Source: Salinibacterium sp. M195
Lineage (GTDB): Bacteria > Actinomycetota > Actinomycetes > Actinomycetales > Microbacteriaceae
Length of the DNA stretch: 64,000 nt
Direction: 5' to 3'
Assembly: GCF_019443965.1 (NCBI RefSeq)
Contig: NZ_CP040814.1
Coordinates: forward strand, 2,356,001-2,420,000
The notes beneath the pieces were generated by a model. It had not been told where the DNA came from, made no database searches, and saw only the letters and a list, made by a program, of their open reading frames with translations. Both the position numbers and the translations under genes were made by a program. Position 1 is the stretch's first letter; each line of letters opens with the position of its first letter. Shown here piece after piece: positions 8,036 to 15,271 of the stretch.

Positions 8036-8086
8036 ACTCATCGCTCACCAGAGTCGCAGGCAATGCCGCACCGGTGGGCGATGAGT
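8036..8086. repeat. 14-base imperfect inverted repeat between divergent genes
   Basis: ACTCATCGCTCACC (8036-8049) pairs with GGTGGGCGATGAGT (8073-8086) at 13 of 14 positions. The 23-base spacer itself contains GGC-AAT-GCC. It lies between helD and the membrane-protein gene, so it may be a shared operator. Confidence 0.45.
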
Positions 8087-8119
8087 CATGATGGGCCCTC
8101 ATAACGCGCTTGTCACCTC

Positions 8120-8131
8120 TACGATGGACGA
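8120..8131 (+). promoter_or_regulatory. -10 element TACGAT, leaderless start
   Basis: TACGAT (8120-8125) stands 6 bases before the ATG at 8132; no convincing Shine-Dalgarno is present. Confidence 0.45.
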
Positions 8132-9211
8132 ATGCTTCGCTCTATCGACTACTCCGGACTGATCGATCCGATGAACCCGCAGGCGGTTTCCGAGTTTAGA
8201 GCTGTACGTCGCGATCACTTTGGCTACTCTCAGTTTGGCGACACCGCCAAACTACTGCTCGTCGCCGGCGTCGGCGTGCTGGTCGTTCTGATCGCCAGTG
8301 TTCCGCTCTCGGCTGGCATCGGCAGCATTCTCGGTGCTGCATTCTTGGGCAGCGATCTGAACGATGCGTTTCCTTTATTGTTTATCGGGCTGGCCCTCCT
8401 CGTGATCGCTGGCAGCGGGATCTACGTCGGTGTTCGTTTCGTTCGTCGCAATGGAAGTCCGTGGCAACGGTTTTACCGAATGAGCAGGTTCGCCGAGGCA
8501 AACAATCTGAGCTTTGCGCCACTCGAAACGAAAATTAGCTACCCAGGGCTCATCTTCGGCGAGGGTGGGGCTCGCGCGATTCGCAACCGTTTTCAGAGCG
8601 CAAGCGGCCGCGGTCTCGACTATGGAAACTACGAGTACACCACTGGCTCTGGAAAGAACAGGCGAACCCATAACTGGGGTTATCTTGCGCTGCAACTCGA
8701 CCGGGCTCTTCCCCACATGGTGTTGGATGCTCGTGCGAATAACCAGCTCTTTGGGATCAGTAACCTGCCTCTAACTTTCAGCAAGAATCAAGTGCTGAAG
8801 CTCGAGGGCGACTTCAATTCTCATTTCACCCTCTACTGCCCCGAGCAGTACGAACGTGATGCCTTGTATGTCTTCACGCCTGACCTCATGGCGCTACTCA
8901 TTGATCATGCAGCACCATTCGATGTCGAAGTCATCGACAAGTGGCTATTGGTGTATTCCCCAAAACCCTTCGATCTGGTCGACCCAGCGCAGCACCGGCG
9001 CCTCTTGGGCATAGCGGACACCGTGGGTTCCAAGACTCTTCGTCAATCCCGCAATTATGCCGATGAACAGATCGGTGATCCTTTAGTGAACCTGATCGCA
9101 CCACGGGGGCAAAGACTCAAAACTAGAACTTCGACGTTGGCAATCGTGGTTTTTTCCGGAGGCATCGTGGCCTGGGTGGCCGTGCAATTCTTCCTGGATT
9201 CGTTCAACTAG
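8132..9211 (+). CDS. Membrane protein of unknown function
   Basis: The 359-residue product has two transmembrane helices at about residues 44-72 and 84-105, a large soluble domain of about 220 residues rich in aromatic residues, and a C-terminal helix at about 335-355. The soluble part looks like proteins that pass from a membrane-proximal FYRMSRFAEANNL motif into a beta-rich domain, a layout reminiscent of DUF3137-type proteins, but I cannot assign the family with certainty. The gene stands alone: helD diverges upstream and a PrsW-type protease gene converges downstream. Function unknown. Confidence 0.7.
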   Translation: MLRSIDYSGLIDPMNPQAVSEFRAVRRDHFGYSQFGDTAKLLLVAGVGVLVVLIASVPLSAGIGSILGAAFLGSDLNDAFPLLFIGLALLVIAGSGIYVGVRFVRRNGSPWQRFYRMSRFAEANNLSFAPLETKISYPGLIFGEGGARAIRNRFQSASGRGLDYGNYEYTTGSGKNRRTHNWGYLALQLDRALPHMVLDARANNQLFGISNLPLTFSKNQVLKLEGDFNSHFTLYCPEQYERDALYVFTPDLMALLIDHAAPFDVEVIDKWLLVYSPKPFDLVDPAQHRRLLGIADTVGSKTLRQSRNYADEQIGDPLVNLIAPRGQRLKTRTSTLAIVVFSGGIVAWVAVQFFLDSFN

Positions 9212-9252
9212 CTTGTGAACCTACTCGCAGACGTTCACGTTTCATTCTGACG

Positions 9253-10500
9253 CTAGCTGCGGGTGGGCTGCTTCGTGCCCATGAGTGCGTGGCGTGCTTC
9301 CACGATCGCCCCGAGCAATACGGCCTCATCAGCGATTGCACCAATCTGATCTCGCCCTGTGATGATTCGCTGGCGCGCGAACGCAAGCCTGGTGGCCTCC
9401 TGAATGTAGACCTTCATCGTTGAACGTTTGTTGTTTTTTGCAGCCCACGCCAGAGCCTGCCGCCGCCCCTGTGCCGTCGCGAGAACCGCCACTTCATCCT
9501 GGTTGAACCAACCGGCATTCGCGTACTCGGCAAGGCGCTCGAATGTCATTCGCGCTTCTTGACGACGCAAGTACACGACAATGATGATCGCAATCACGAA
9601 GAGGGGAAACTGCACAATGGCGTAGTACCCGAAAAAATCATTCACAAAGAAAAGTGCGCCGTTCCACAGAGAGTGAAGGGCGATGGCGATAGCAAGACCG
9701 GTCGCGAAAATACCGACACTGCGTGCGGCGCTCTGGGAACGCACAGCAAAGCCCAACGCTACTCCCGTGCACGCCGTGAACATCACGTGCGCAAACGGTG
9801 ACATAAGACCGCGAACGAGGAAGAGTTGCAGGATGCCTGCCCCGTCACTTTCGAAGCTCGCCAGTTCACTTCCGAAGTACAGGATGTTCTCGGTGAAGGC
9901 AAAGCCTCCGGCCACCCACGCCGCATAAACGAGACCGTCGACCGGTCCGTCAAAGTGACGGCGCGCTACCCAGAAAATCACCAAGATTCCGAGGGCTTTT
10001 CCTGCCTCCTCGACGACAGGAGCTTGAATCGCTGCGGAGAAGAATTCGTAGGCTGGACCAGGGCCTCCTAGCGCGCTGATGACGTTATCAATTTGTCCAC
10101 CAATGATGAGGGTGAGAAGCACTGCGACCCCTGCGCCCCAAAGAAACGCGAATACAACAGCAAGTCGTGGCTCGGGTTCCCAGCGATCAATCCAGCGGAC
10201 AGCGAAAAACACCACGGCGAGCGGAACAATCGCGAGAATTCCACCGATTGCGAATGCGTCGGTGCCGATGCCCGAGATCACATAGACGATTACAAAGAGC
10301 AAAACGAACGCGAGCGCGACTACGCCAAGAATGCCCAGGATCATCAGCCCAGGCCCTCGGGGCTGAGGTGTGTGAAGCGGCATCTGGTGCGACTTGGCAC
10401 CGTGAGCAACTTCGGGAGACGCCGCTGTCGGCGCCGGTGCTGACCGCCCTGACGAGGCCGTGAGATCTGGAGTCGCAGAAGAATATTCGCTCGCGGTCAT
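9253..10500 (-). CDS. PrsW-family intramembrane metalloprotease
   Basis: The 415-residue product has a Ser/Pro/Ala-rich cytoplasmic N-terminus (1-50) and about eight membrane helices to residue 295, then a soluble C-terminus. The family's motifs are present: APVVEEAGK (paired Glu), GLVYAAWVAGGFAFTENI with Glu-Asn, and FAHVMFTACTG with His. In Bacillus subtilis PrsW (GluP-unrelated) cleaves the anti-sigma factor RsiW; many actinobacterial homologues have unknown substrates. No anti-sigma factor gene is adjacent, so the target cannot be inferred. The ATG lies 7 bases after TAGTCT, a leaderless-type start. The C-terminal 115 residues form a soluble extension of unknown role. Confidence 0.82.
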   Translation of the reverse strand: MTASEYSSATPDLTASSGRSAPAPTAASPEVAHGAKSHQMPLHTPQPRGPGLMILGILGVVALAFVLLFVIVYVISGIGTDAFAIGGILAIVPLAVVFFAVRWIDRWEPEPRLAVVFAFLWGAGVAVLLTLIIGGQIDNVISALGGPGPAYEFFSAAIQAPVVEEAGKALGILVIFWVARRHFDGPVDGLVYAAWVAGGFAFTENILYFGSELASFESDGAGILQLFLVRGLMSPFAHVMFTACTGVALGFAVRSQSAARSVGIFATGLAIAIALHSLWNGALFFVNDFFGYYAIVQFPLFVIAIIIVVYLRRQEARMTFERLAEYANAGWFNQDEVAVLATAQGRRQALAWAAKNNKRSTMKVYIQEATRLAFARQRIITGRDQIGAIADEAVLLGAIVEARHALMGTKQPTRS

Positions 10501-10513
10501 GACTACGAGACTA
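10501..10513 (-). promoter_or_regulatory. -10 element TAGTCT, leaderless start of the PrsW-family gene
   Basis: TAGTCT (10508-10513) lies 7 bases before the ATG at 10500 with no Shine-Dalgarno. Confidence 0.45.
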
Positions 10514-10542
10514 GCGTGCAGCTAGCGCGACCCTGAGTACGG

Positions 10543-11370
10543 CTACTCGGCCTCTTGTTGCTCGCGCAAGATACTAAGGGCTCGCGCTACTCGATCCCCC
10601 AGCCCCGCAACCCGCTTCTTGGATGAGCGCTCAGCTTCCACAATCAAGCTCATGAGTTCACCCCGGTACACGTCTTGAGTCGAACGAACGGATACGGCAA
10701 GAGCTAACGATGCCCGTGCCGCTAAGGCTCCAACGCTGACGCTGGCGACGGCCGCCGCAATTGCTAGCGCGAGCACAAAGGGCTCAGAGGTTTCTTGCGC
10801 CATTTCGACTGCTGCCGCGACGACAAACGCGATCGAGATAAGCGGACCGATCAATCGATGCGGCGTGCGCACGCCTAGCCTGACGACGGCCGCGGTCGTC
10901 GTTGAGTCTGCGTTCACGCGACCATGCACGGAACTGTCAATGGCCGCAACTCGAGCGCGAAACTCGTCAACTTGGTCTTGATGGATGCGAAGACCTGTCG
11001 ACTCGATAAGTTCGTCGCGCACGAGGCGGTAGCTATCCGCCGGTGGGCGCACGACCACGACGGCGATGATCGCGACGATCGCGACTGCGATCGCGACTGT
11101 GCCGAGCGCAATGAGAATCGCTGCCGGCGCTTGAGTTGGTTCCGCGAAGAAAAGTCGAGTGCTCCAGTCGGCAGCAATCGTCATGGCGACAATACCCAGA
11201 CCGGCAGTCGGGACCGTCCACGCGATGGGATGAAGCCGAAGTCGCGTGCGCACACCTCTGGCAAGTCGCAGGTGGTCGAAGCGCGCGGTCGCGTAGTCAG
11301 CGATCTGTGCCGAGAACGAGATGAGCCAGAGCGCTGCGAGTACGGTGAGGGCTGTCCAGGAAGATTCCAC
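10543..11370 (-). CDS. Four-helix membrane protein of unknown function
   Basis: The 275-residue product shows hydrophobic helices at about residues 5-25, 50-68, 83-108, then a charged cytoplasmic segment (111-160), two more hydrophobic helices (about 175-215) and an acidic/basic helical tail with REQQEAE at the end. I recognise no family or catalytic motif. Start GTG at 11370 is preceded at 6 bases by TACAGT and has no Shine-Dalgarno. It is 42 bases upstream of the PrsW-family gene on the same strand, but that gene has its own -10, so co-transcription is uncertain. Confidence 0.6.
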   Translation of the reverse strand: MESSWTALTVLAALWLISFSAQIADYATARFDHLRLARGVRTRLRLHPIAWTVPTAGLGIVAMTIAADWSTRLFFAEPTQAPAAILIALGTVAIAVAIVAIIAVVVVRPPADSYRLVRDELIESTGLRIHQDQVDEFRARVAAIDSSVHGRVNADSTTTAAVVRLGVRTPHRLIGPLISIAFVVAAAVEMAQETSEPFVLALAIAAAVASVSVGALAARASLALAVSVRSTQDVYRGELMSLIVEAERSSKKRVAGLGDRVARALSILREQQEAE

Positions 11371-11382
11371 GGTGCGACTGTA
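11371..11382 (-). promoter_or_regulatory. -10 element TACAGT, leaderless GTG start
   Basis: TACAGT (11377-11382) is 6 bases before the GTG at 11370; the region upstream of the start lacks a Shine-Dalgarno. Confidence 0.45.
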
Positions 11383-11495
11383 GTCGCTTCGTCTCGCTCA
11401 GCGTGCTTTCGAGAACGACTGTCGCGCAGATCGGTCGCCGCGGTGATGTCCGAATTCCGCTGGTCAGCACTGGCTGAGAGTGAGAGTCTTAACCC

Positions 11496-12971
11496 ATGCC
11501 CTCCCCCACGCTCAGCTTCGACGAACAGTACCGCGCCCTCTGCTCGCGTGACGCTCGATTCGACGGGCAGTTCATTGCCGGGGTGCACTCCACAGGAATC
11601 TACTGCCGCCCCAGCTGCCCCGCTGTCGCCCCGAAGCCTCGCAACGTGCGCTTCTACCGCACAGCCGCAGCTGCCCACGAAGCAGGGCTCCGCGCCTGTA
11701 AACGCTGTCAGCCAGACGCCGTTCCTGGTTCGCCCGAGTGGAACCTCAACGATGATCTTGCGTCTCGCGCCATGCGTCTCATTGCCGACGGCGTGGTCGA
11801 GCGAGATGGCGTGGAGGGGCTTTCGACACGCCTCGGCTACACGAGTCGCCACCTCACCCGCGTATTGACTGCAGAACTCGGTGCCGGCCCGCTCGCCCTT
11901 GCACGGGCTCACCGGGCCCAGGCTGCACGCACCCTGCTCGGCGCGACCGAACTCAGCATCTCTGATGTTGCCTTTGCCGCCGGTTTTTCCAGCATCCGCC
12001 AGTTCAACGACACGATTCAAGCCGTGTACGAAACGACACCAAGCCAGCTTCGGCTACTCTCGCGCCGTGGGGCGGCGGCCCATCCCCACGAGGCACACGA
12101 ACGGCCGTCGGCCCTGACTCTTCGCCTGCCCACTCGTGCGCCGTTCGACGGTGCTGGCCTCATGTCGTTCTTCGCGAACCATTCCGTCGCGGGGATCGAG
12201 AAGGCCACCGAAACCAGCCTTGAACGCGCCATCCGTCTGCCCGGCGGTGTCGCTCGTGTGCGATTAGAGCTCAGAGATCACGGCATCATGTGCACGGCGC
12301 AATTGGCTCGAATTTCGGATGTCGCGCCGCTAGTGGCACGAGTGCGTCGTCTGTTCGATCTCGACGCTGATTCGCTCGCCATCGACCGAGCGCTGAGTGC
12401 GGACCCCGCCCTCGCTGGATCGGTGGCACGGGTTCCGGGAATGCGTCTTCCGGGGAGCGTCGATACAGAAGAGACCCTGTTCCGCACTCTTATTGGCCAA
12501 CAAATCTCCGTGGCTGCGGCCCGCACGGTTCATGCTCGGCTCACGAGGGAACTCGGTAGCGATGGACTGTTTCCCACAGCAGCTGTGCTCGCGGAATCCG
12601 GAGCCGACGTTCTGCGCGGCCCCCAGACTCGTATCGCTAGCATTGTGGGCGTCGCTAAAGCCATCGCTAGTGGCGAGCTCGATCTTGACGTATCGACCCC
12701 TGTCGACGAATTCACAGCAAAACTTGTCGCGATGCCCGGAATAGGTCCGTGGACCGCCGGTTACATGGCTATGCGGGTACTAGGAAACTCAGACATCATG
12801 CTCAGCAGTGATCTTGTTGTGCGCCAAGGTGCTGAAGAACTAGGGCTCCCCGCGCGCGCGTCAGCGCTCACGCAGTACTCGAGCCAATGGGCGCCGTGGC
12901 GCAGCTATGCGTGCATGCATCTGTGGCGATCACGGCCAACTCGGGTGGAGCACAAGCCGACGTCACCGTAG
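11496..12971 (+). CDS. Ada-AlkA fusion: methyl-phosphotriester sensor with 3-methyladenine DNA glycosylase
   Basis: The 491-residue product joins three parts. Residues 1-80 form the Ada zinc domain, with Cys37, Cys41, Cys68 and Cys71 at the spacing of E. coli Ada (Cys38 accepts methyl from phosphotriesters). Residues about 85-190 form an AraC-type helix-turn-helix. Residues about 200-480 form AlkA: an N-terminal beta domain and an HhH-GPD domain (LIGQQIS, MPGIGPWTAGY) with the catalytic Asp in SSDLVVRQ. It should repair alkylated purines and activate its own or related genes after methylation. The O6-methylguanine methyltransferase domain of classical Ada is absent. The gene overlaps functionally with nothing nearby; the YtxH-like gene follows after 9 bases. 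Confidence 0.9.
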   Translation: MPSPTLSFDEQYRALCSRDARFDGQFIAGVHSTGIYCRPSCPAVAPKPRNVRFYRTAAAAHEAGLRACKRCQPDAVPGSPEWNLNDDLASRAMRLIADGVVERDGVEGLSTRLGYTSRHLTRVLTAELGAGPLALARAHRAQAARTLLGATELSISDVAFAAGFSSIRQFNDTIQAVYETTPSQLRLLSRRGAAAHPHEAHERPSALTLRLPTRAPFDGAGLMSFFANHSVAGIEKATETSLERAIRLPGGVARVRLELRDHGIMCTAQLARISDVAPLVARVRRLFDLDADSLAIDRALSADPALAGSVARVPGMRLPGSVDTEETLFRTLIGQQISVAAARTVHARLTRELGSDGLFPTAAVLAESGADVLRGPQTRIASIVGVAKAIASGELDLDVSTPVDEFTAKLVAMPGIGPWTAGYMAMRVLGNSDIMLSSDLVVRQGAEELGLPARASALTQYSSQWAPWRSYACMHLWRSRPTRVEHKPTSP

Positions 12972-12980
12972 GGTGGACTC

Positions 12981-13589
12981 ATGAACGCAAGACTCTTGAT
13001 TCTCGGTTTCGGTATCGCTGTCGGTTACGTTGTTGGCGCACGCGCAGGGCGTGAACGCTACGACCAGATGAAGGGCAAAGCCACCGAAGTGTGGGAGAGC
13101 CCGCGAGTGTCGAAAGCGCGCACTTCTGTTGAAGATTATGCACGCACTCAAGCTCCGATCCTGCGCGATCGGGCCGAAGCCGTCGTGAAGGCGACTCCGG
13201 GGTTTGTCACCGAGACGGCAAAGGATGTTGCCGAGAATGCTCGTGACCTTGCCGGTTCTGCTCGCGAGACCGCGAAAGAACTCGCGGAGTCGGCAAGCGG
13301 TACCGCTAAGAGAATCGCCGGAAACGCTCGCGAGTCCGCGAAAGAACTTACCGATCGGGCATCAGAGACTGCTCGTGGTGCCGTCGGTCGTGTTACCGAA
13401 ACCGCAGACGATGTTCGCGACAACGCAACGAAGACTGCATCTGAATTGCGCGAACGTGGCGAGACCGCAATTGATCGCGCTTTCCTCAGTGCTGGCAAAG
13501 CACGTGACGAAGCACTCGCCACTCTCGATGACGATGACGATGACGATGACGACGCTACAGAGAACGGTGTAGATACCGCACAGAAGTAG
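12981..13589 (+). CDS. YtxH/LEA-like amphipathic repeat protein with poly-Asp tail
   Basis: The 202-residue product has one N-terminal hydrophobic helix (residues 5-21, ending GARAGRERYDQMKGKA) and then a long alanine-rich helix made of repeated ET-A-ARE-A-ELAE-A units of 11-residue-like periodicity, as in LEA group 3 and YtxH/general stress proteins. The end carries nine consecutive Asp codons (13529-13555) in a GATGAC microsatellite before a short tail. Proteins of this kind are linked to desiccation and general stress, but the function here is an inference. Start ATG lies 9 bases after the AlkA stop with TAGGGTGG upstream, so translation may be coupled. Confidence 0.7.
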   Translation: MNARLLILGFGIAVGYVVGARAGRERYDQMKGKATEVWESPRVSKARTSVEDYARTQAPILRDRAEAVVKATPGFVTETAKDVAENARDLAGSARETAKELAESASGTAKRIAGNARESAKELTDRASETARGAVGRVTETADDVRDNATKTASELRERGETAIDRAFLSAGKARDEALATLDDDDDDDDDATENGVDTAQK

Positions 13590-13621
13590 CACGGTGCGCG
13601 CGAGTACCTACCGTTAACGTA

Positions 13622-13664
13622 AGAAGACGCCGAGTTCCTCACTAGGAGGAGCACGGCGTCTTCT
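13622..13664. terminator. Bidirectional terminator between YtxH-like gene and aspA
   Basis: AGAAGACGCCG (13622-13632) pairs perfectly with CGGCGTCTTCT (13654-13664), and the enclosed 21 bases can form a further TCCTC/GAGGA stem. It serves two convergent genes. Confidence 0.8.
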
Positions 13665-13678
13665 GCGTTAGTGCGTGA

Positions 13679-15139
13679 TTATTCTTCTTCGGCCAGCCAC
13701 GGAAGCGTTATCGCTGCGGTCATGGGCGAAACACCGCTGAGTCGTTCCGGAGTGAGTACACGCGCGACGTCCTCTTCCTTCATGAGGCCGGCAGAGACCA
13801 CGAGTTGCGCGATCGAGGCATTGGTTGTCAATGCTGTGTGCGCCAGTGTTGCCGCAGCGGCGTAGCCGATATATGGGGTGAGTGCCGTAACAACACCAAC
13901 ACTCGACTCGACCTGGGCTGCGAGACGTTCTTCATTGGCGGTGATGCCATCAATGCAGTTTTCGCGCAACGTGCGGCACGCGTTTGTCATCCAAGCGAGC
14001 GATTGGAGAAGTGAGTGCGCGATGACAGGCTCGAAGGCGTTGAGCTGCAATTGGCCGGCTTCAGCCGCAGCCGTGACCGTGGCATCCGCTCCGATGACGC
14101 TGAACGCCACTTGGTTGACAACTTCCGGGATAACTGGGTTTACCTTGCCCGGCATGATTGACGAGCCTGCCTGCTTGGCCGGGAGGTTGATCTCGCCGAA
14201 TCCGGCCTGCGGGCCGCTAGACAGCAAACGGAGATCGTTGCAAATCTTTGACAGCTTGACAGCAGAGCGCTTCAGAATTCCGCTCAGGGACATGAAAATT
14301 CCGACGTCACTGGTCGCTTCGATCAGATCGAACGCCGTTTTCATTTCAATTCCGGTGGCATCTGTCAGGTGCCGACGCACAGCTTCCGCATAGCGAGAGT
14401 CGGCAGTAATACCGGTGCCGATTGCCGTGGCCCCCATGTTGATCTCGCTCATGAATGGCATGACATCGGTGAGCCGAGCGTGGTCTTCTTCGAGAGTGTG
14501 CGAGAAACCAGTGAACTCTTGGCCCAGCGTCATCGGAACCGCGTCTTGCATCTGCGTTCGACCGATTTTGAGGATACTGACGAACTCACGGCCCTTCGCC
14601 GCAAAGGAATTGGACAGCAACTCGTGCTCGGCGAGCAGTCGCTGCACGCCAAACACCATCGCGAGCTTGATCGCTGTCGGGTACACGTCGTTCGTGCTCT
14701 GGCTGCGGTTCACATCGTCAATAGGATGAAGGAACGAGTACTCGCCCTTCTGGTGGCCAAGAATCTCGAGCGCCCGGTTGGCAATGACCTCATTGGCGTT
14801 CATGTTGGTTGAGGTGCCAGCCCCACCCTGGATGACACCGACACAGAACTCTGCGTGCAGCGCGCCATCGAGAATCTCTTGGCAAGCGGCGTCAATCGCC
14901 TGTGCTTTCTTGGACTCAATTACACCCAAATCAGCGTTAGCGCGAGCCGCCGCTTGTTTGATATGCGCCAAGGCGCGCACGAGGTCAGGATAAACGGAAA
15001 TCGCACGTCTCGTTATCGGAAAATTCTTCATCGCTCGAAGAGTGTGAACTCCCCAATAAGCATCTGCCGGAATTTCTAAAGAACCGAGAGAGTCGGATTC
15101 AATTCGGGTAGCGGTACTCTGCGAAACGTCGTTGCTCAA
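13679..15139 (-). CDS. aspA: Aspartate ammonia-lyase
   Basis: The 486-residue product belongs to the fumarase/aspartase superfamily and should convert L-aspartate to fumarate and ammonia. It carries AYWGVHTLRAMKNFPI near residue 29, the GGAGTSTNMNANEV block near 106, HPIDDVNRSQSTNDV near 142, and the signature loop GSSIMPGKVNPV near 325 with the catalytic Ser. The GVHTLRA-NF wording favours aspartase over fumarase C, though activity on other amino acids is possible in this family. The start is a TTG; GGAGATGAG upstream is a distant ribosome-binding site, so the start is the least certain point. Monocistronic, with a strong terminator. Confidence 0.88.
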   Translation of the reverse strand: MSNDVSQSTATRIESDSLGSLEIPADAYWGVHTLRAMKNFPITRRAISVYPDLVRALAHIKQAAARANADLGVIESKKAQAIDAACQEILDGALHAEFCVGVIQGGAGTSTNMNANEVIANRALEILGHQKGEYSFLHPIDDVNRSQSTNDVYPTAIKLAMVFGVQRLLAEHELLSNSFAAKGREFVSILKIGRTQMQDAVPMTLGQEFTGFSHTLEEDHARLTDVMPFMSEINMGATAIGTGITADSRYAEAVRRHLTDATGIEMKTAFDLIEATSDVGIFMSLSGILKRSAVKLSKICNDLRLLSSGPQAGFGEINLPAKQAGSSIMPGKVNPVIPEVVNQVAFSVIGADATVTAAAEAGQLQLNAFEPVIAHSLLQSLAWMTNACRTLRENCIDGITANEERLAAQVESSVGVVTALTPYIGYAAAATLAHTALTTNASIAQLVVSAGLMKEEDVARVLTPERLSGVSPMTAAITLPWLAEEE

Positions 15140-15271
15140 CTGGTAGTTCTCATCTCCGTTGACGGTCGGCGCGACGAAATCTGCGCGCCATTCACACGTC
15201 TCAGTCTACGCGTCACGCGACCTCACCACCGCGAGAAAGAGGAGACCAGAAGGTCAATTCTTAACGCGGCG

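Noticed and set aside
7927..8131. Rifampicin-associated element upstream of helD
   Set aside because: No match to the GGGGCTTGCGGCAAG-type inverted repeat was found; the inverted repeat at 8036-8086 has another sequence.
13805..14393. Overlapping plus-strand frames inside aspA
   Set aside because: Shadows of the conserved aspartase sequence.
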